Shown: positions 1 through 10,277, counted from the first letter of the stretch. The stretch is 64,000 nucleotides of DNA from Actinokineospora fastidiosa (GCF_014648415.1 NZ_BMRB01000005.1:308938-372937), one strand, 5' to 3'. The notes: a model not told the origin generated them from the letters alone. Numbers and translations are program-made.

Positions 1-745
1 CGATGGCCGGGGACGCGACGAAGATCGCGTCGTCGCCCAGCTCGTGCTGCCCCGGCAGCAGCACGACCGCGCCCGCCTCCCGGGCGATGAGCGCGCCCGC
101 GGCCCAGTCCCAAGGCGACAGCCCGCGCTCGACGTAGGCGTCCACCCAGCCCGCCGCGACCGCGCACAGGTCGAGCGCGGCCGAGCCGCCCCTGCGGATG
201 TCGCGGACCACGCCCAGCAGCTCGGCGACCACGGCGGCGTGCCGGACGCGCCGCTCCCGGTCGTAGGTGAACCCGGTGGCCAGCAGCGTCAGGTCCAGTG
301 ACGCGGGCTCGGAGACGCGCAGCGGGACGCCGTCCAGCCACGCCCCGCGCCCGCGCGCAGCGGTCCAGCACCGGCCGCTCACCGGCTCCACCACGGCCCC
401 GGCGACGGACTCGCCGTCGACCTGGGCGGCGACGGACACGCAGTGCCACGGGTGGCCGTAGAGGTAGTTGACGGTGCCGTCGATGGGGTCGACGACCCAG
501 GTGACGCCCGCGCCCGCCGTGCCGCCCGCCTCCTCGCCGAACACGGCGTCCTCCGGGCGCAGCTCGGCCAGCCGGGACCGGACGAGCGCCTCGGCCGCGG
601 TGTCGCCCGCGGTCACGACGTCGGTCGCCGTGGATTTGGTGGTCACCTCGCGCACGGCGTCCGCGCGCACCGTCCGGGCCAGCTCGGCGGCCTCCTTGGC
701 GACTGTCAACGCGATGTCGGCCAGTTCCTGTTCCGTGATACCCAC
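1..745 (-). CDS. suhB: Inositol monophosphatase family protein SuhB (3' end beyond window)
   Basis: The minus strand is open from a GTG at 745 to the window edge, giving about 248 residues with the C-terminus missing. The translation carries the two hallmark motifs of the Mg-dependent inositol monophosphatase family: WVVDPIDGTVNYLYG (metal-binding DPIDGT) and, near the C-terminus, SPWDWAAGALIAREAG. Family members dephosphorylate inositol phosphates and related sugar phosphates in the cytosol. The gene is divergent from the polyphosphate glucokinase gene, the arrangement known for suhB-ppgK beside sigA in mycobacteria. No in-frame ATG or GTG was found upstream before the divergent gene's leader, so GTG 745 is the best start. 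Which inositol or nucleotide phosphate is the substrate cannot be read from sequence. Confidence 0.88.
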   Translation of the reverse strand, partial: MGITEQELADIALTVAKEAAELARTVRADAVREVTTKSTATDVVTAGDTAAEALVRSRLAELRPEDAVFGEEAGGTAGAGVTWVVDPIDGTVNYLYGHPWHCVSVAAQVDGESVAGAVVEPVSGRCWTAARGRGAWLDGVPLRVSEPASLDLTLLATGFTYDRERRVRHAAVVAELLGVVRDIRRGGSAALDLCAVAAGWVDAYVERGLSPWDWAAGALIAREAGAVVLLPGQHELGDDAIFVASPAI

Positions 746-828
746 CCGGCTATCGGACCACAGCCGCGTCTCACCAGCTAATCTCTGCGGCAACGTGGTT
801 CTGAATCGATTAGAAAGGACCAGCGCCG

Positions 829-1590
829 ATGGCAGAGGCAGCCCGCGGCTTCGGAGTGGATGTCGGCGGGTCCGGCATCAAGGGCGGCGTCGTCGACCTC
901 GCGGCTGGCAGGCTCGTGGGGGACCGGCACCGGATCGACACCCCGCAGCCGTCGACCCCGGACGCGGTCGCCGACGTGGTGGCCGAGATCGTCGCCGGGT
1001 TCGGCTGGGAGGGCCCGGTCGGCGTGACGCTGCCCGCGGTGGTCAAGCGCGGGGTCGCCCACACCGCGGCCAACATCGACAAGTCCTGGATCGGCACCGA
1101 CGCGGCCGCGCTGTTCGCCAAGCGCCTCGACCGCAGGCCGAACGAGGTGGTCGTGCTCAACGACGCCGACGCGGCGGGCATGGCCGAGATCCGCTACGGC
1201 TGGCCCGGCGACCAGAGCGGCGTCGTCGTGCTGCTGACCTTCGGCACCGGGATCGGCACCGCGCTGTTCCTCGACGGCAGGTTGGTCCCAAACACCGAGT
1301 TCGGCCACCTGGAGGTCGACGGCCACGACGCCGAGACCAGGGCGGCCGCCTCGGTGAAGGACGAGGAGGAGCTCACCTGGGAGCAGTGGGCCCCTCGGGT
1401 GTCCCGCTACATCAACGCCCTCGAGGACCTGATCTGGCCGGACCTGATCATCGTCGGCGGCGGGGTCAGCAAGAAGGCCGACAAGTGGGTGCCGATGCTC
1501 GACGTGCGCACCAAGGTCGTCGCCGCCGAACTGCGCAACACGGCCGGGATCGTGGGCGCCGCGACGGCGGCAGCCGAACGGGAGGGGTGA
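829..1590 (+). CDS. ppgK: Polyphosphate glucokinase PpgK
   Basis: This 253-residue ROK-fold kinase phosphorylates glucose using polyphosphate or ATP. The phosphate-binding loop [10 protein letters not shown] is at residues 11-20, the catalytic segment [10 protein letters not shown] at 111-120 and the second nucleotide/phosphate segment [11 protein letters not shown] at 137-147. Length matches the short actinobacterial PpgK family, and the zinc-binding CxCGxxGC motif of typical ROK repressors is absent. The ATG has AGAAAGGA upstream as ribosome site. It sits between divergent suhB and sigA, as in mycobacteria. The substrate call rests on family similarity. Confidence 0.93.
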   Translation: MAEAARGFGVDVGGSGIKGGVVDLAAGRLVGDRHRIDTPQPSTPDAVADVVAEIVAGFGWEGPVGVTLPAVVKRGVAHTAANIDKSWIGTDAAALFAKRLDRRPNEVVVLNDADAAGMAEIRYGWPGDQSGVVVLLTFGTGIGTALFLDGRLVPNTEFGHLEVDGHDAETRAAASVKDEEELTWEQWAPRVSRYINALEDLIWPDLIIVGGGVSKKADKWVPMLDVRTKVVAAELRNTAGIVGAATAAAEREG

Positions 1591-1711
1591 CGGGCGCGGC
1601 CGGGCCGCTGGCGGACGCAGCGCCCGGCCTGCCGAACCCGGGGGGACCGGGCCGCGACTGAGCACGATCACGCACGAAAAGCGCGGTGTCCGCCCGACGC
1701 AACCACCACGG

Positions 1712-1752
1712 TTGAGTCCGGGGACGCGGACCGGTCGCTACAATGGAACACG
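1712..1752 (+). promoter_or_regulatory. Candidate sigA promoter
   Basis: A consensus -10 hexamer TACAAT lies at 1739-1744, about 110 bases before the sigA GTG. The best upstream hexamer is TTGAGT at 1712-1717, but the 21-base spacer is longer than optimal, so the -35 assignment is weak. The expected transcript start is near 1751. No other gene lies between ppgK and sigA. Confidence 0.55.
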
Positions 1753-1852
1753 GCCCTCCCGCAGGGCTCTCCCCGAACTCCGGCAGTGACCACGCTTGAT
1801 CAGGCGTATCCGCGTGGGAACTGCCGTGATGGACCGTTCTGAAAGGGCGTAC

Positions 1853-3181
<1,329 letters not shown>

Positions 3182-3195
3182 GACTAGGACCACGA

Positions 3196-3229
3196 CGAAG
3201 GGCCGCCCACGGTTGTGGGCGGCCCTTCG
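3196..3229 (+). terminator. sigA terminator hairpin
   Basis: A perfect 15-bp stem (3196-3210 with 3215-3229) closes a GGTT tetraloop just after the sigA stop. There is no long T run, as is usual in high-GC actinobacteria. It separates sigA from the membrane-protein gene downstream. Confidence 0.85.
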
Positions 3230-3298
3230 TGTTCGCCACGGGCCGTAGCGCCGTCGGAGCGCCGCGCGATGATCCAGGCGACTGGCTTGGAGGTCGCC

Positions 3299-4963
3299 AT
3301 GGCGCGCGTGGTCGTGATCGCCGCGGTCCTGTTCCTGCTCGCCGCGCCCGCGGCCGCGCAGGAGGTGGAGATCGCCATCGTGGGCGGCGACGAGCCCGTC
3401 CTCGTCTCGACGGAGCCCGTCGCGGTGGAGGTCGTGAACAACAGCCTCCGGGACGTCGCGGTGACCGTCGAGGCGAGCGCGATGTCCGACAAGCAGACCG
3501 CGGTCAAGATCGACGTCGCCGCGCCGACGGCGATCCCGGCCGCCGGGTCGATCCGGGTCTCCCTGACCGCGCGCGACACGCTGGCCGACGGGGCCACCGG
3601 GTGGCTGGTGGTGCGGACCGACACCGCGATCGCGCGCCGCGCCATCACCGTCGGCGGCGAGGAGACGGCCGTGACGGCCTGGTCGACCGACTGGACGCGC
3701 TGGACGGGCCTGGAGGGCGACACGCTGCCCGGCCGGATCCCCGCCACCTGCGCCGACGAGACCGCGACCGCCACGCTCGTCTCCGGCGACAACACCGCCA
3801 GGCTGACCGCCACGTGCGTCGACGGCGCGTACTCGCTCGCCATGTCCGACATCGAGGCCGCCGGGCCGTCGCTGGGCTCCGGGGAGTACACCGGCACCCT
3901 CGACCTGGGCGAGTCGGCGGTCGAGGTCACCGTGAAGCGGTCGGCGCCGGTCCTGCTCGCCGTCGCGCTGCTGCTCGGCGGGACGCTCGTGGCCCTCGGC
4001 GCGCAGACCTGGATCGCCGACCGGCGCCCGATCAGTCAGCGGCGCAGGGAGGTCGAGCGGATCATCCCGCCCGAGGAGGGCATCGCGAACAGCGTCGTCG
4101 GTTCGGCCAAGGTGGACATCGACACCCGGCTGCGGAACATCCGACCCGGCGGGAAGGTGCGCCGGTACCTGCTGTTCTGGCTCCCCTGGCCGGACGGCTT
4201 CGCCACGGCGCGGCTGGCGGCCGTCGACACCGAGATCGCCCGGCTGACGTCGATCGTCGAGCGGCACCAGGCCTATCGGGACGGTCTGGCCACCCTGGCC
4301 GCGAACCGCGACGTCCTGGACCGCCGGGCGCCCGGCATGCGCGCGCGGCTCGACCGCCTCGCCGCTCCCCCGGCCGATCTCGACCCCGCCGAGCTCGCCG
4401 AGCACATCACCGACGCCGAGCACGCGGACGCGCTCGTGCGGGTCGCCGAGGAGCTGGACAGCCTGTGGGCGGCCATCGACAACCCCGCTCCCGGCACGGC
4501 CCAGTGGCACGTGGAGGCCGCGCACCTGCAGTTCCGGGTGCTGCGCGCCGGGCTGGCCCGGCTGACCCGCCCGGCCGAGGTCACCGGCCTGCGCGACCAG
4601 CTGGCCACCGCCGTCACGCTGGCCGACCGGCTGCGGCCGGACGCCGAGGGCGTGCGACCCGAGGTGGGGATCGCGACGGACGCGCCCGCCCTGGGCGTCG
4701 GCAGCGGCGTGGTCGACCGGGTGCGGCGGTTCGTCGTCGCCCTGGCGGGCAAGGCGGACCGGCTGGCCCTCCGGGACGCCGCGGTGGCGGTGGTCGTCGG
4801 GCTGGTGGCCTTGTGGGGCGGTCTGTCCGCGCTGTACGTCGGCACGGTGTGGGGCAGCGTCTGGGATCTGGTCACCGCGGCGGTCTGGGGGTTCGGCGCG
4901 GTGACCGTGGCGGCACCCTTGGTGACGGCGCTCAAGCGCGTGGGGTCGACGACCCGGGAATGA
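3299..4963 (+). CDS. Secreted-domain membrane protein of unknown function
   Basis: I do not recognise a named family. The 554-residue protein begins with a signal peptide (ARVVVIAAVLFLLAAPAAAQ). A roughly 190-residue exported beta-rich region with repeated Thr/Ala/Val segments follows. There is a membrane segment near residues 216-240 (APVLLAVALLLGG) and a charged, probably helical region of about 250 residues. Two further hydrophobic segments lie near 495-518 and 523-546. The predicted layout is an outside N-terminal domain, a cytoplasmic middle and a C-terminal hairpin in the membrane. GGAGG five bases before ATG 3299 decides this start over the earlier in-frame ATG at 3270. It follows sigA after a terminator and is probably a separate unit. 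Confidence 0.75.
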   Translation: MARVVVIAAVLFLLAAPAAAQEVEIAIVGGDEPVLVSTEPVAVEVVNNSLRDVAVTVEASAMSDKQTAVKIDVAAPTAIPAAGSIRVSLTARDTLADGATGWLVVRTDTAIARRAITVGGEETAVTAWSTDWTRWTGLEGDTLPGRIPATCADETATATLVSGDNTARLTATCVDGAYSLAMSDIEAAGPSLGSGEYTGTLDLGESAVEVTVKRSAPVLLAVALLLGGTLVALGAQTWIADRRPISQRRREVERIIPPEEGIANSVVGSAKVDIDTRLRNIRPGGKVRRYLLFWLPWPDGFATARLAAVDTEIARLTSIVERHQAYRDGLATLAANRDVLDRRAPGMRARLDRLAAPPADLDPAELAEHITDAEHADALVRVAEELDSLWAAIDNPAPGTAQWHVEAAHLQFRVLRAGLARLTRPAEVTGLRDQLATAVTLADRLRPDAEGVRPEVGIATDAPALGVGSGVVDRVRRFVVALAGKADRLALRDAAVAVVVGLVALWGGLSALYVGTVWGSVWDLVTAAVWGFGAVTVAAPLVTALKRVGSTTRE

Positions 4964-5266
4964 GCAAGCAGACATCCGGGTGAATCGCGCGGCTCCTGTG
5001 TGCTCCGCCACCGTTCGCCCGTGGTGAACACGAGCCGACGCCAGCGTGCCGGGATCTTGGTAGCGGTCCGTAGTTTTGCCTGGACCTGGGCATTCACGCG
5101 TGTTTGAGAGTGCGTTAAGGAACCGTGACGTGGTCATGTCCAGGCATTGGGAACACTGCCATCCGCCCGTGCGTCTGTAAGAGTAGGAAGTGCGAGCACG
5201 GCGGCAACCGTGTCCGCACCGATGGGCGCCGGAGCCACCCGGCGCCGGGACGGAGGGAGAACTCCG
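4964..5266. other. Gene-free leader with candidate stress-type promoter
   Basis: These 303 bases carry no convincing gene. They hold GGGAAC at 5149-5154 followed 18 bases later by GTC at 5173, the same geometry as the GGGAAC-N18-GTT upstream of sigB. An unusually AT-rich patch (TAGTTTTGCC, GTTTGAGAGTGCGTTAAGG) lies at 5080-5120. I saw no terminator for the upstream membrane-protein gene. Confidence 0.4.
5149..5175 (+). promoter_or_regulatory. Candidate ECF (SigE/SigH-type) promoter of the DUF7455 gene
   Basis: GGGAAC at 5149-5154 and GTC at 5173-5175 are separated by 18 bases. Mycobacterial SigE/SigH and streptomycete SigR promoters read GGAA(C/T)-N18-GTT. The third base of the -10 element is off consensus, so this is tentative. 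The leader to the start codon would be about 85 bases. Confidence 0.35.
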
Positions 5267-5446
5267 ATGACGACCACGACGCTCACCCGCCCCGAGCTGA
5301 CCGCTGCCGACCGCTGCGACCGGTGTGGCGCCGCCGCGAAGGTCCGCGCCGTTCTCCCCTCCGGGGGCGAGCTGCTGTTCTGCAACCACCACGCGCGCGC
5401 TCACGAGGACCGCCTGCGCGAGATGTCGGCACAGCTCGAGGGCTGA
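5267..5446 (+). CDS. DUF7455 family small protein
   Basis: This 59-residue protein is MTTTTLTRPELTAADRCDRC followed by GAAAKVRAVLPSGGELLFC and an HH-containing helix (NHHARAHEDRLREM). The paired cysteines (CDRC), a third cysteine and HH suggest a small zinc-binding fold. The family is conserved near sigA in actinobacteria and its function is unknown. GGAGGGA eight bases before ATG 5267 fixes the start; an upstream in-frame start at 5147 lacks one. A GC hairpin follows the stop. Confidence 0.85.
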   Translation: MTTTTLTRPELTAADRCDRCGAAAKVRAVLPSGGELLFCNHHARAHEDRLREMSAQLEG

Positions 5447-5476
5447 ACCTCTCCTTACGTCCACCGGCCGGCCCAT

Positions 5477-5495
5477 GCTCGCGGAAAGCGCGAGC
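5477..5495 (+). terminator. Hairpin after the DUF7455 gene
   Basis: The 7-bp stem GCTCGCG/CGCGAGC encloses GAAAG. A second, weaker hairpin (5498-5506 with 5522-5530) follows. Together they separate the convergent DUF7455 and ROK regulator genes. Confidence 0.6.
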
Positions 5496-5589
5496 CTGGG
5501 TCGGCCTCTTCATCTCCCGGGGGCCGACCCCCGGCAACCCCGACCCAGCGACGAAGCCAGTCTCCACGGAGCCGCTGACCCTCCGCTGA

Positions 5590-6765
5590 TCACACGGCGC
5601 CCAGCACCGTCTCGAAGGCCAGCTCGGCAGCGCCGATCAGCTTGCAGTCGGCGCCCATGGTGGAGGCGAGGATGCGCGTCCCGCCGATCGCCCTGCTCAC
5701 CAGGCTGCGCCGCCCGACCTCGTCGCCGACCCGCTTGACCAGCGGCACCGGCAGCGACGTGAAGAGATCGCCCAGCACGACCAGTTCGGGGCTGAACGCG
5801 TTGACGACGTTGACCAGCCCCAGCACCAGCCACTCGCTGAACTCGGCCAGCTTGCGCTCGGCCTCGGCGGGCGCGGCCGACAGCGCCCGCAGCTCGGCCA
5901 CCACGGCGCCGCGCGGCGAGCCCTCCGGCAGGTCCAGCGCCCGGCAGAGCGCGACCTCGCCGACCTCGGTCTCCCAGCAGCCGCGGCTGCCGCAGTAGCA
6001 GTGCCGCCCGGTCGGGTTGACCACCATGTGGCCCAGCTCGCCGACGTAGCCCGCGGTGCCGCTGAGCGTCGCGCCGTCGGAGATCACGCCGCCGCCGACG
6101 CCGATGTCCGCCGAGACGTACACCGCGTCCAGCGAGCCCCGCGCCACCCCGCGCAGGTGCTCGGCCAGCGCGGCGATCTCGGCGTCGTTGCCCACCCGGA
6201 TCGGGATGCCCAGCGCGGCGCCGAGGCGGTCGCCCAGCGGCACCCCGGTCCACTGCAGGTTCGGCGCCTCGTGCACGAACCCGTCGGAGCGGCGCACGAC
6301 GCCGGGCACGGAAACGCCCGCGGCGATCGTGCGCACGCCCAGCTCGTCGGCCAGCACCCGCATCGACTCGATGATGTGGGTGATCACCTCGTCGGGCTCG
6401 CGGGCCTTGCCGCGCAGGTTCCAGCTGTTGCGGCCGAGCATCTCCCCGCCGAGTCCGACCAGGGCCATGGCGACCTGCTCGACCCGGATGTCCACGGCCA
6501 GCACCACCGCGGCCAGCGGCTGCGGCAGCACCAGCAGCGACGGCCTGCCCGCGCCGGAGCGGGCCCTGGGGACCCGCTCCTCCACGACGCCGGTCTCGGC
6601 GAGCCCGTCGACCAGGGCCTTGATCGTGCTGCGGTTGAGGCCGAGCTCGGTGGCCAGCGCGGCCCGGGTGGTCGGCCCCTCGATGTGCAGGCGGCGCAGC
6701 AGCGCCGTGCGGTTGTGCCTGCGCACCTCGTCGGGTCGCGCGCCCGCCGTCGGTGTGCTGGTCAC
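5590..6765 (-). CDS. ROK family transcriptional regulator of the sugar ABC operon
   Basis: The 391-residue repressor has an N-terminal winged helix-turn-helix (TTRAALATELGLNRSTIKAL, residues 32-51) and a C-terminal ROK sugar-binding domain. The ROK signature ELGHMVVN (243-250) is followed by the zinc site CYCGSRGC (C256, C258, C263). The GTG start has GGAGGAGA upstream. It is the last gene of an operon and starts 15 bases after the permease stop. In Streptomyces the homologous Rok7B7 lies beside xylFGH and controls it, so a xylose-type regulon is likely here. The perfect palindrome upstream of the operon is its candidate operator. The effector sugar is inferred. Confidence 0.9.
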   Translation of the reverse strand: MTSTPTAGARPDEVRRHNRTALLRRLHIEGPTTRAALATELGLNRSTIKALVDGLAETGVVEERVPRARSGAGRPSLLVLPQPLAAVVLAVDIRVEQVAMALVGLGGEMLGRNSWNLRGKAREPDEVITHIIESMRVLADELGVRTIAAGVSVPGVVRRSDGFVHEAPNLQWTGVPLGDRLGAALGIPIRVGNDAEIAALAEHLRGVARGSLDAVYVSADIGVGGGVISDGATLSGTAGYVGELGHMVVNPTGRHCYCGSRGCWETEVGEVALCRALDLPEGSPRGAVVAELRALSAAPAEAERKLAEFSEWLVLGLVNVVNAFSPELVVLGDLFTSLPVPLVKRVGDEVGRRSLVSRAIGGTRILASTMGADCKLIGAAELAFETVLGAV

Positions 6766-6780
6766 GTCCGTCTCCTCCTG

Positions 6781-8202
6781 CTACCTGCTCGCCACCGCCG
6801 CCCGCCTGCGGGAAAGCGCGTCCACGGTCGCCGCGAGCAACAGTACGAGGCCGGTCACGATGTTGACCACCGCGGCCGGTTGCTCCAACAGGCCGAGTCC
6901 GTTCTCCACGGTCGCCAGGACCAGACCGCCGACCACGGCGTGGAACACCTTGCCGCGCCCGCCGAACAGCGACGTGCCGCCGATGACCGCGGCGCCGACG
7001 GCGAACAGCAGCGTGTTGAGCCCGCCTGCCTGCGGGTCGACCGAGCCGACCTTGGACGAGTACACGATCGCACCGATCGCCGCCGCCGACGACGCGACCA
7101 CGAAGACGCTGGCCCGGATCTTGCTCACATTGATGCCCGCGCGCCGGGCGGCCTCGGCGTTGCCGCCCACGGCGTAGATGTGGCGGCCGTAGCGCGTGCG
7201 GTTGAGCACGTAGGTGCCGATGACCAGCAGCGCGAGGATGATCGGGACGACGTAGGGCACGCCCTCGATGACCACGGCGTCGTTGGGCGAGCGGTTGAGG
7301 CACAGCGCCCAGGTCGACAGCGCGCCGATCACCGCGACCGCGCCGACCTTGGCGGCCACGACCGGCGTCGGCGGGGTGACCAGGCCGCGGTTGGACCGCA
7401 CGAAGTGCTCGCCGAGCACGACGGCGGCGTACCCGCCCGCGGCGACGACGAACAGCAGCCAGCTCCCCCACACCGGGAGGTTGCCGTTGGCCACGGCGAA
7501 CAGCGTCGGCTGCGTGCCGATGCCGAACACGCCGCCCTCGCCGATGAACTGCAGGATCACGCCCTGCCACGTGATGAACAGCGCCAGCGTCACCACGAAC
7601 GACGGCATGCCGATCTTGGACACCAGGAACCCGGTGATCACGCCGATGGCCGCGCCGACCGACAGGGCCAGCAGCATCTCGATCCACGGGTTCGGCGGCG
7701 CGCCGATCGCGGCGATGACGACCGCGACGGCGGCGAACCCGGCGCCCGCCCAGATCCGCATGAGCACGGCGAGCGCGATGGCCACGATCAGGCCGCCGAC
7801 GAAGACGTAGAAGACCGTGTTGCCCATGCCGCCGAGCAGGTTGCCCGAGCGGACGTAGTGCATGGCCATCACCGCGGCGCACACGCCGGACGCGGTGCCC
7901 GCCGACAGGTCGATCTCGCCGAGCAGCAGGACGAACACCAGCCCCATGGCGATGATCATCTTGCCTGCGCCCTGGGCGAGCAGGTTGGCGACGTTGTCGA
8001 GGGTGAGGAAGTAGTCCGACAGCAGCGCGAACACGAGCACCAGGGCGACCAGGCCGAGCACGGCGGGCAGGGAGCCGAGGTCGCCGCCGCGCAGCCGGGC
8101 GGCGTAGTCGCGCACGGCCTCGGCGGTGGACTGCTTGGTGGTGTCGATGCCGAAGTCGGAGATGGCGCTCTCCTTCTTCGCGGCGACGGGGGTGTCTGTC
8201 AT
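6781..8202 (-). CDS. xylH: Sugar ABC transporter permease, XylH-like
   Basis: The 473-residue multispanning protein has a cytoplasmic N-terminal stretch of about 60 residues and ten or more hydrophobic helices. It carries the RbsC/XylH-type conserved segments LLGEIDLSAGTASGVCA and NRTRYGRHIYAVGGNAEAARRAGI (the EAA-like coupling loop near the C-terminal third). It forms the membrane channel for a ribose/xylose-type importer. Its ATG is 13 bases after the ATPase stop, so the two are translationally linked. Length above 450 is typical of XylH rather than the shorter RbsC, which supports a xylose or related pentose substrate, though this is not proof. Confidence 0.9.
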   Translation of the reverse strand: MTDTPVAAKKESAISDFGIDTTKQSTAEAVRDYAARLRGGDLGSLPAVLGLVALVLVFALLSDYFLTLDNVANLLAQGAGKMIIAMGLVFVLLLGEIDLSAGTASGVCAAVMAMHYVRSGNLLGGMGNTVFYVFVGGLIVAIALAVLMRIWAGAGFAAVAVVIAAIGAPPNPWIEMLLALSVGAAIGVITGFLVSKIGMPSFVVTLALFITWQGVILQFIGEGGVFGIGTQPTLFAVANGNLPVWGSWLLFVVAAGGYAAVVLGEHFVRSNRGLVTPPTPVVAAKVGAVAVIGALSTWALCLNRSPNDAVVIEGVPYVVPIILALLVIGTYVLNRTRYGRHIYAVGGNAEAARRAGINVSKIRASVFVVASSAAAIGAIVYSSKVGSVDPQAGGLNTLLFAVGAAVIGGTSLFGGRGKVFHAVVGGLVLATVENGLGLLEQPAAVVNIVTGLVLLLAATVDALSRRRAAVASR

Positions 8203-8215
8203 GGGTGGCTCCGGC

Positions 8216-8989
8216 TCAGACGGTCGCGGTCTCGGGGCGGGCCAGGCCCAGCTCCCCGGACCGGCCCGCGGTGATCAGCTCGACGACCTGGGCGTGGGTG
8301 ACGTCCCTGGTCGGCACCTCGGCGACCATGCGGCCGAGGTAGAGGGTGGCGATGCGGTCGGCGACCTCGAAGACGTCGGCCATGTTGTGGCTGATCAGGA
8401 CGACGCCGAGGCCCTGCTCGGCCAGCCTGCGCACGAGGTCGAGCACCTGCCGGGTCTGCGCGACGCCGAGCGCGGCGGTGGGCTCGTCGAGCAGCACGAC
8501 CTTGCTGTCCCAGAGGACGGCCTTGGCGATGGCGACCGTCTGGCGCTGTCCGCCGGACAGCGCGGAGACGGGCGTGCGGACGGACTTGACGGTGCGCACC
8601 GACAGCGAGGCGAGCGTCTCGCGCGCCGCGCGCTCCATGTCGGCCTCGTCGAGCAGCCACGCCCCGCCGCGCTCGCGGCCGAGGAACATGTTCTGCACGA
8701 TGTCGAGGTTGTCGGCCAGCGCGAGGTCCTGGTAGACGACCTCGATGCCCAGCTCCGCGGCGTCGCGGGGGCCGTGGATGTGCGCGACCTGGCCGTTGAA
8801 CCGGACCTCGCCGCCGTCGATGGGGTGGATGCCCGCGATGCACTTGACCAAAGTGGACTTGCCAGCGCCGTTGTCGCCGACGAGCGCGGTGACCTCGCCC
8901 GCGCGGACGGTGAAGTCCACGTCGTGCAGCACGTGGACGGGCCCGAAGCTCTTGTTGAGCCCGGTGATCTCAAGGATGGGTTCGCTCAT
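8216..8989 (-). CDS. xylG: Sugar ABC transporter ATP-binding protein, XylG-like
   Basis: The 257-residue protein is a single ATPase domain. It has Walker A GDNGAGKSTLVK, signature LSGGQRQTVAIAKAV, Walker B KVVLLDEPTAALG and the switch histidine in LISHNM. E. coli XylG and RbsA are double-domain proteins of about 500 residues, whereas actinobacterial xylose/multiple-sugar systems use this single-domain form as a homodimer. It lies between the binding-protein and permease genes. A 14-bp hairpin in the gap upstream of its start probably lowers its expression relative to the binding protein. Confidence 0.9.
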   Translation of the reverse strand: MSEPILEITGLNKSFGPVHVLHDVDFTVRAGEVTALVGDNGAGKSTLVKCIAGIHPIDGGEVRFNGQVAHIHGPRDAAELGIEVVYQDLALADNLDIVQNMFLGRERGGAWLLDEADMERAARETLASLSVRTVKSVRTPVSALSGGQRQTVAIAKAVLWDSKVVLLDEPTAALGVAQTRQVLDLVRRLAEQGLGVVLISHNMADVFEVADRIATLYLGRMVAEVPTRDVTHAQVVELITAGRSGELGLARPETATV

Positions 8990-9007
8990 TGCCCGGATCT
9001 CCCTGGG

Positions 9008-9040
9008 GGCCGTCCCCCGGCTCCGCGCCGGGGGACGGCC
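9008..9040 (-). terminator. Intercistronic hairpin between binding protein and ATPase genes
   Basis: A perfect 14-bp GC stem (9008-9021 with 9027-9040) has a 5-base loop and lies in the 57-base gap between xylF and xylG. Such structures commonly stabilise the upstream mRNA or partly terminate, which gives excess binding protein. That role is inferred. Confidence 0.7.
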
Positions 9041-9046
9041 GTCGGA

Positions 9047-10174
9047 CTAGCTGATGCCCAGCTCGGTGCAGACCTGCTTGAGGTCGCCGCCGCAGATGTC
9101 GGCGGCGGGGACGTAGCCCTCGTCGACGACCTGCTTGACGTTCTCCTTGGTGATCAGGATCGGGTCGAGCAGCACGGACTTGACCGGGCGCTTGCCCACC
9201 GGGTCGTCGCTGGTCTGCTTGGCGATCGCGTCGGCGGCGGCGGTGTCGCCCTTGGCCAGCGCGGCGGCGAGCTTGGCGGTGTGCTCGGCCTCCAGCTTGA
9301 TCGGCTTGAAGACGGTCATGTGCTGGTCGCCGCGCAGGATGGCCATCAGGCCGTCCGGGGTGGCGTCCTGGCCGGTGACCGGGACCTTGCCGTTGAGGCC
9401 GTTCTTGCGCAGGACGTTGATGACCGCGCCCGCGAGCCCGTCGTTGGCGGCGACGACGCCGTCGACCTTGCCGCCGTTGGCGGTCAGGATCTGCTCGAAG
9501 GTGACGCCGCCCTTCTGGTTGTCCCAGCCGTCGATGGCCTGCTCGCGGACGAGCTTGAGGGCGCCGGAGTCGTACAGCGGCTGCAGGATGTTCTTCTGCC
9601 CCTGGGTGAACAGGGTCGCGTTGTTGTCGGTCGGGGCGCCCTCGATCATGATGACCTCGGCGCCCTTCTTGTCCTTGAGCGCCTCGGAGAGGCCCTTGCC
9701 CTGCAGCTCGCCGACCTTCACGTTGTCGAAGGAGACGTAGTAGTCCGACGAGCCGCCGAGGTTGAGCCGGTCGTAGTCGATGGTCGGGATGCCCCGCGCC
9801 TTCGCCTTCGCCGCGACGGAGGCGCCCACCTCGCTGTTGATCGAGGCGATGACCAGGACCTTCACGCCCTGGCTGATCATGCTGTCGGCGAGCGTGGTGA
9901 ACTTCTGCACGTCGCCCTGCGCGTTCTGCACGTCCGCGTCGAGGCCCTCGGCCGCCATGGCGGCCTCGATCATCGGCTTGTCGAAGCCCTCCCAGCGCGC
10001 GGAGGACGCGGTCTCCGGCAGGATGACGCCGACCTTGACGCCCTCCCCGCCGCCCGGCGCCTGCGTCGTGGACTGCCCCGGATCGGTCGTGTTCGCCTGG
10101 TTGGCCCCGCAGGCCGTCATGGCGAGGGACACCCCGAGTCCCGCCGCCACCAGCGCCAGAGTCTTGCTGCGCAT
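9047..10174 (-). CDS. xylF: Sugar ABC transporter substrate-binding lipoprotein, XylF-like
   Basis: The 375-residue exported protein starts MRSKTLALVAAGLGVSLAMT and ends its signal peptide in the lipobox MTAC, so it should be a lipid-anchored periplasmic-type binding protein. The mature domain has the type-1 periplasmic fold typical of XylF/RbsB: VKVGVILPETASSARWEG, VLVIASINSEVGASVAAKA, IPTIDYDRL and VTGQDATPDGLMAILRGDQH. ATG 10174 is chosen because GGAAGGG precedes it and the signal peptide begins there; the open frame extends upstream without a signal. The gene is first in the xylFGH-ROK operon. Confidence 0.92.
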   Translation of the reverse strand: MRSKTLALVAAGLGVSLAMTACGANQANTTDPGQSTTQAPGGGEGVKVGVILPETASSARWEGFDKPMIEAAMAAEGLDADVQNAQGDVQKFTTLADSMISQGVKVLVIASINSEVGASVAAKAKARGIPTIDYDRLNLGGSSDYYVSFDNVKVGELQGKGLSEALKDKKGAEVIMIEGAPTDNNATLFTQGQKNILQPLYDSGALKLVREQAIDGWDNQKGGVTFEQILTANGGKVDGVVAANDGLAGAVINVLRKNGLNGKVPVTGQDATPDGLMAILRGDQHMTVFKPIKLEAEHTAKLAAALAKGDTAAADAIAKQTSDDPVGKRPVKSVLLDPILITKENVKQVVDEGYVPAADICGGDLKQVCTELGIS

Positions 10175-10234
10175 CGCTGTCCCTTCCACACTGATCCCGC
10201 GTGTGCCGCCGGGCCCGGGCGACCGTCGGGTGAA

Positions 10235-10253
10235 ATGTTGTGCGGCACAACAT
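10235..10253 (-). promoter_or_regulatory. Perfect palindromic operator upstream of xylF
   Basis: ATGTTGTGC-G-GCACAACAT is a perfect 9-1-9 inverted repeat. It overlaps the candidate -10 element (TATGTT, minus strand, 10254-10249). A second palindrome, CTGACTCGATTCAG, lies at 10284-10297. The ROK regulator encoded at the operon's end is the likely ligand. Confidence 0.7.
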
Positions 10254-10277
10254 ATGCCGCCGAGGTGCGTGCGGCAA
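10249..10277 (-). promoter_or_regulatory. Candidate xylF operon promoter
   Basis: On the minus strand TTGCCG (10277-10272) and TATGTT (10254-10249) are 17 bases apart, and the leader is about 70 bases. The operator palindrome covers the -10 side, consistent with repression by blocking polymerase. Confidence 0.5.
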
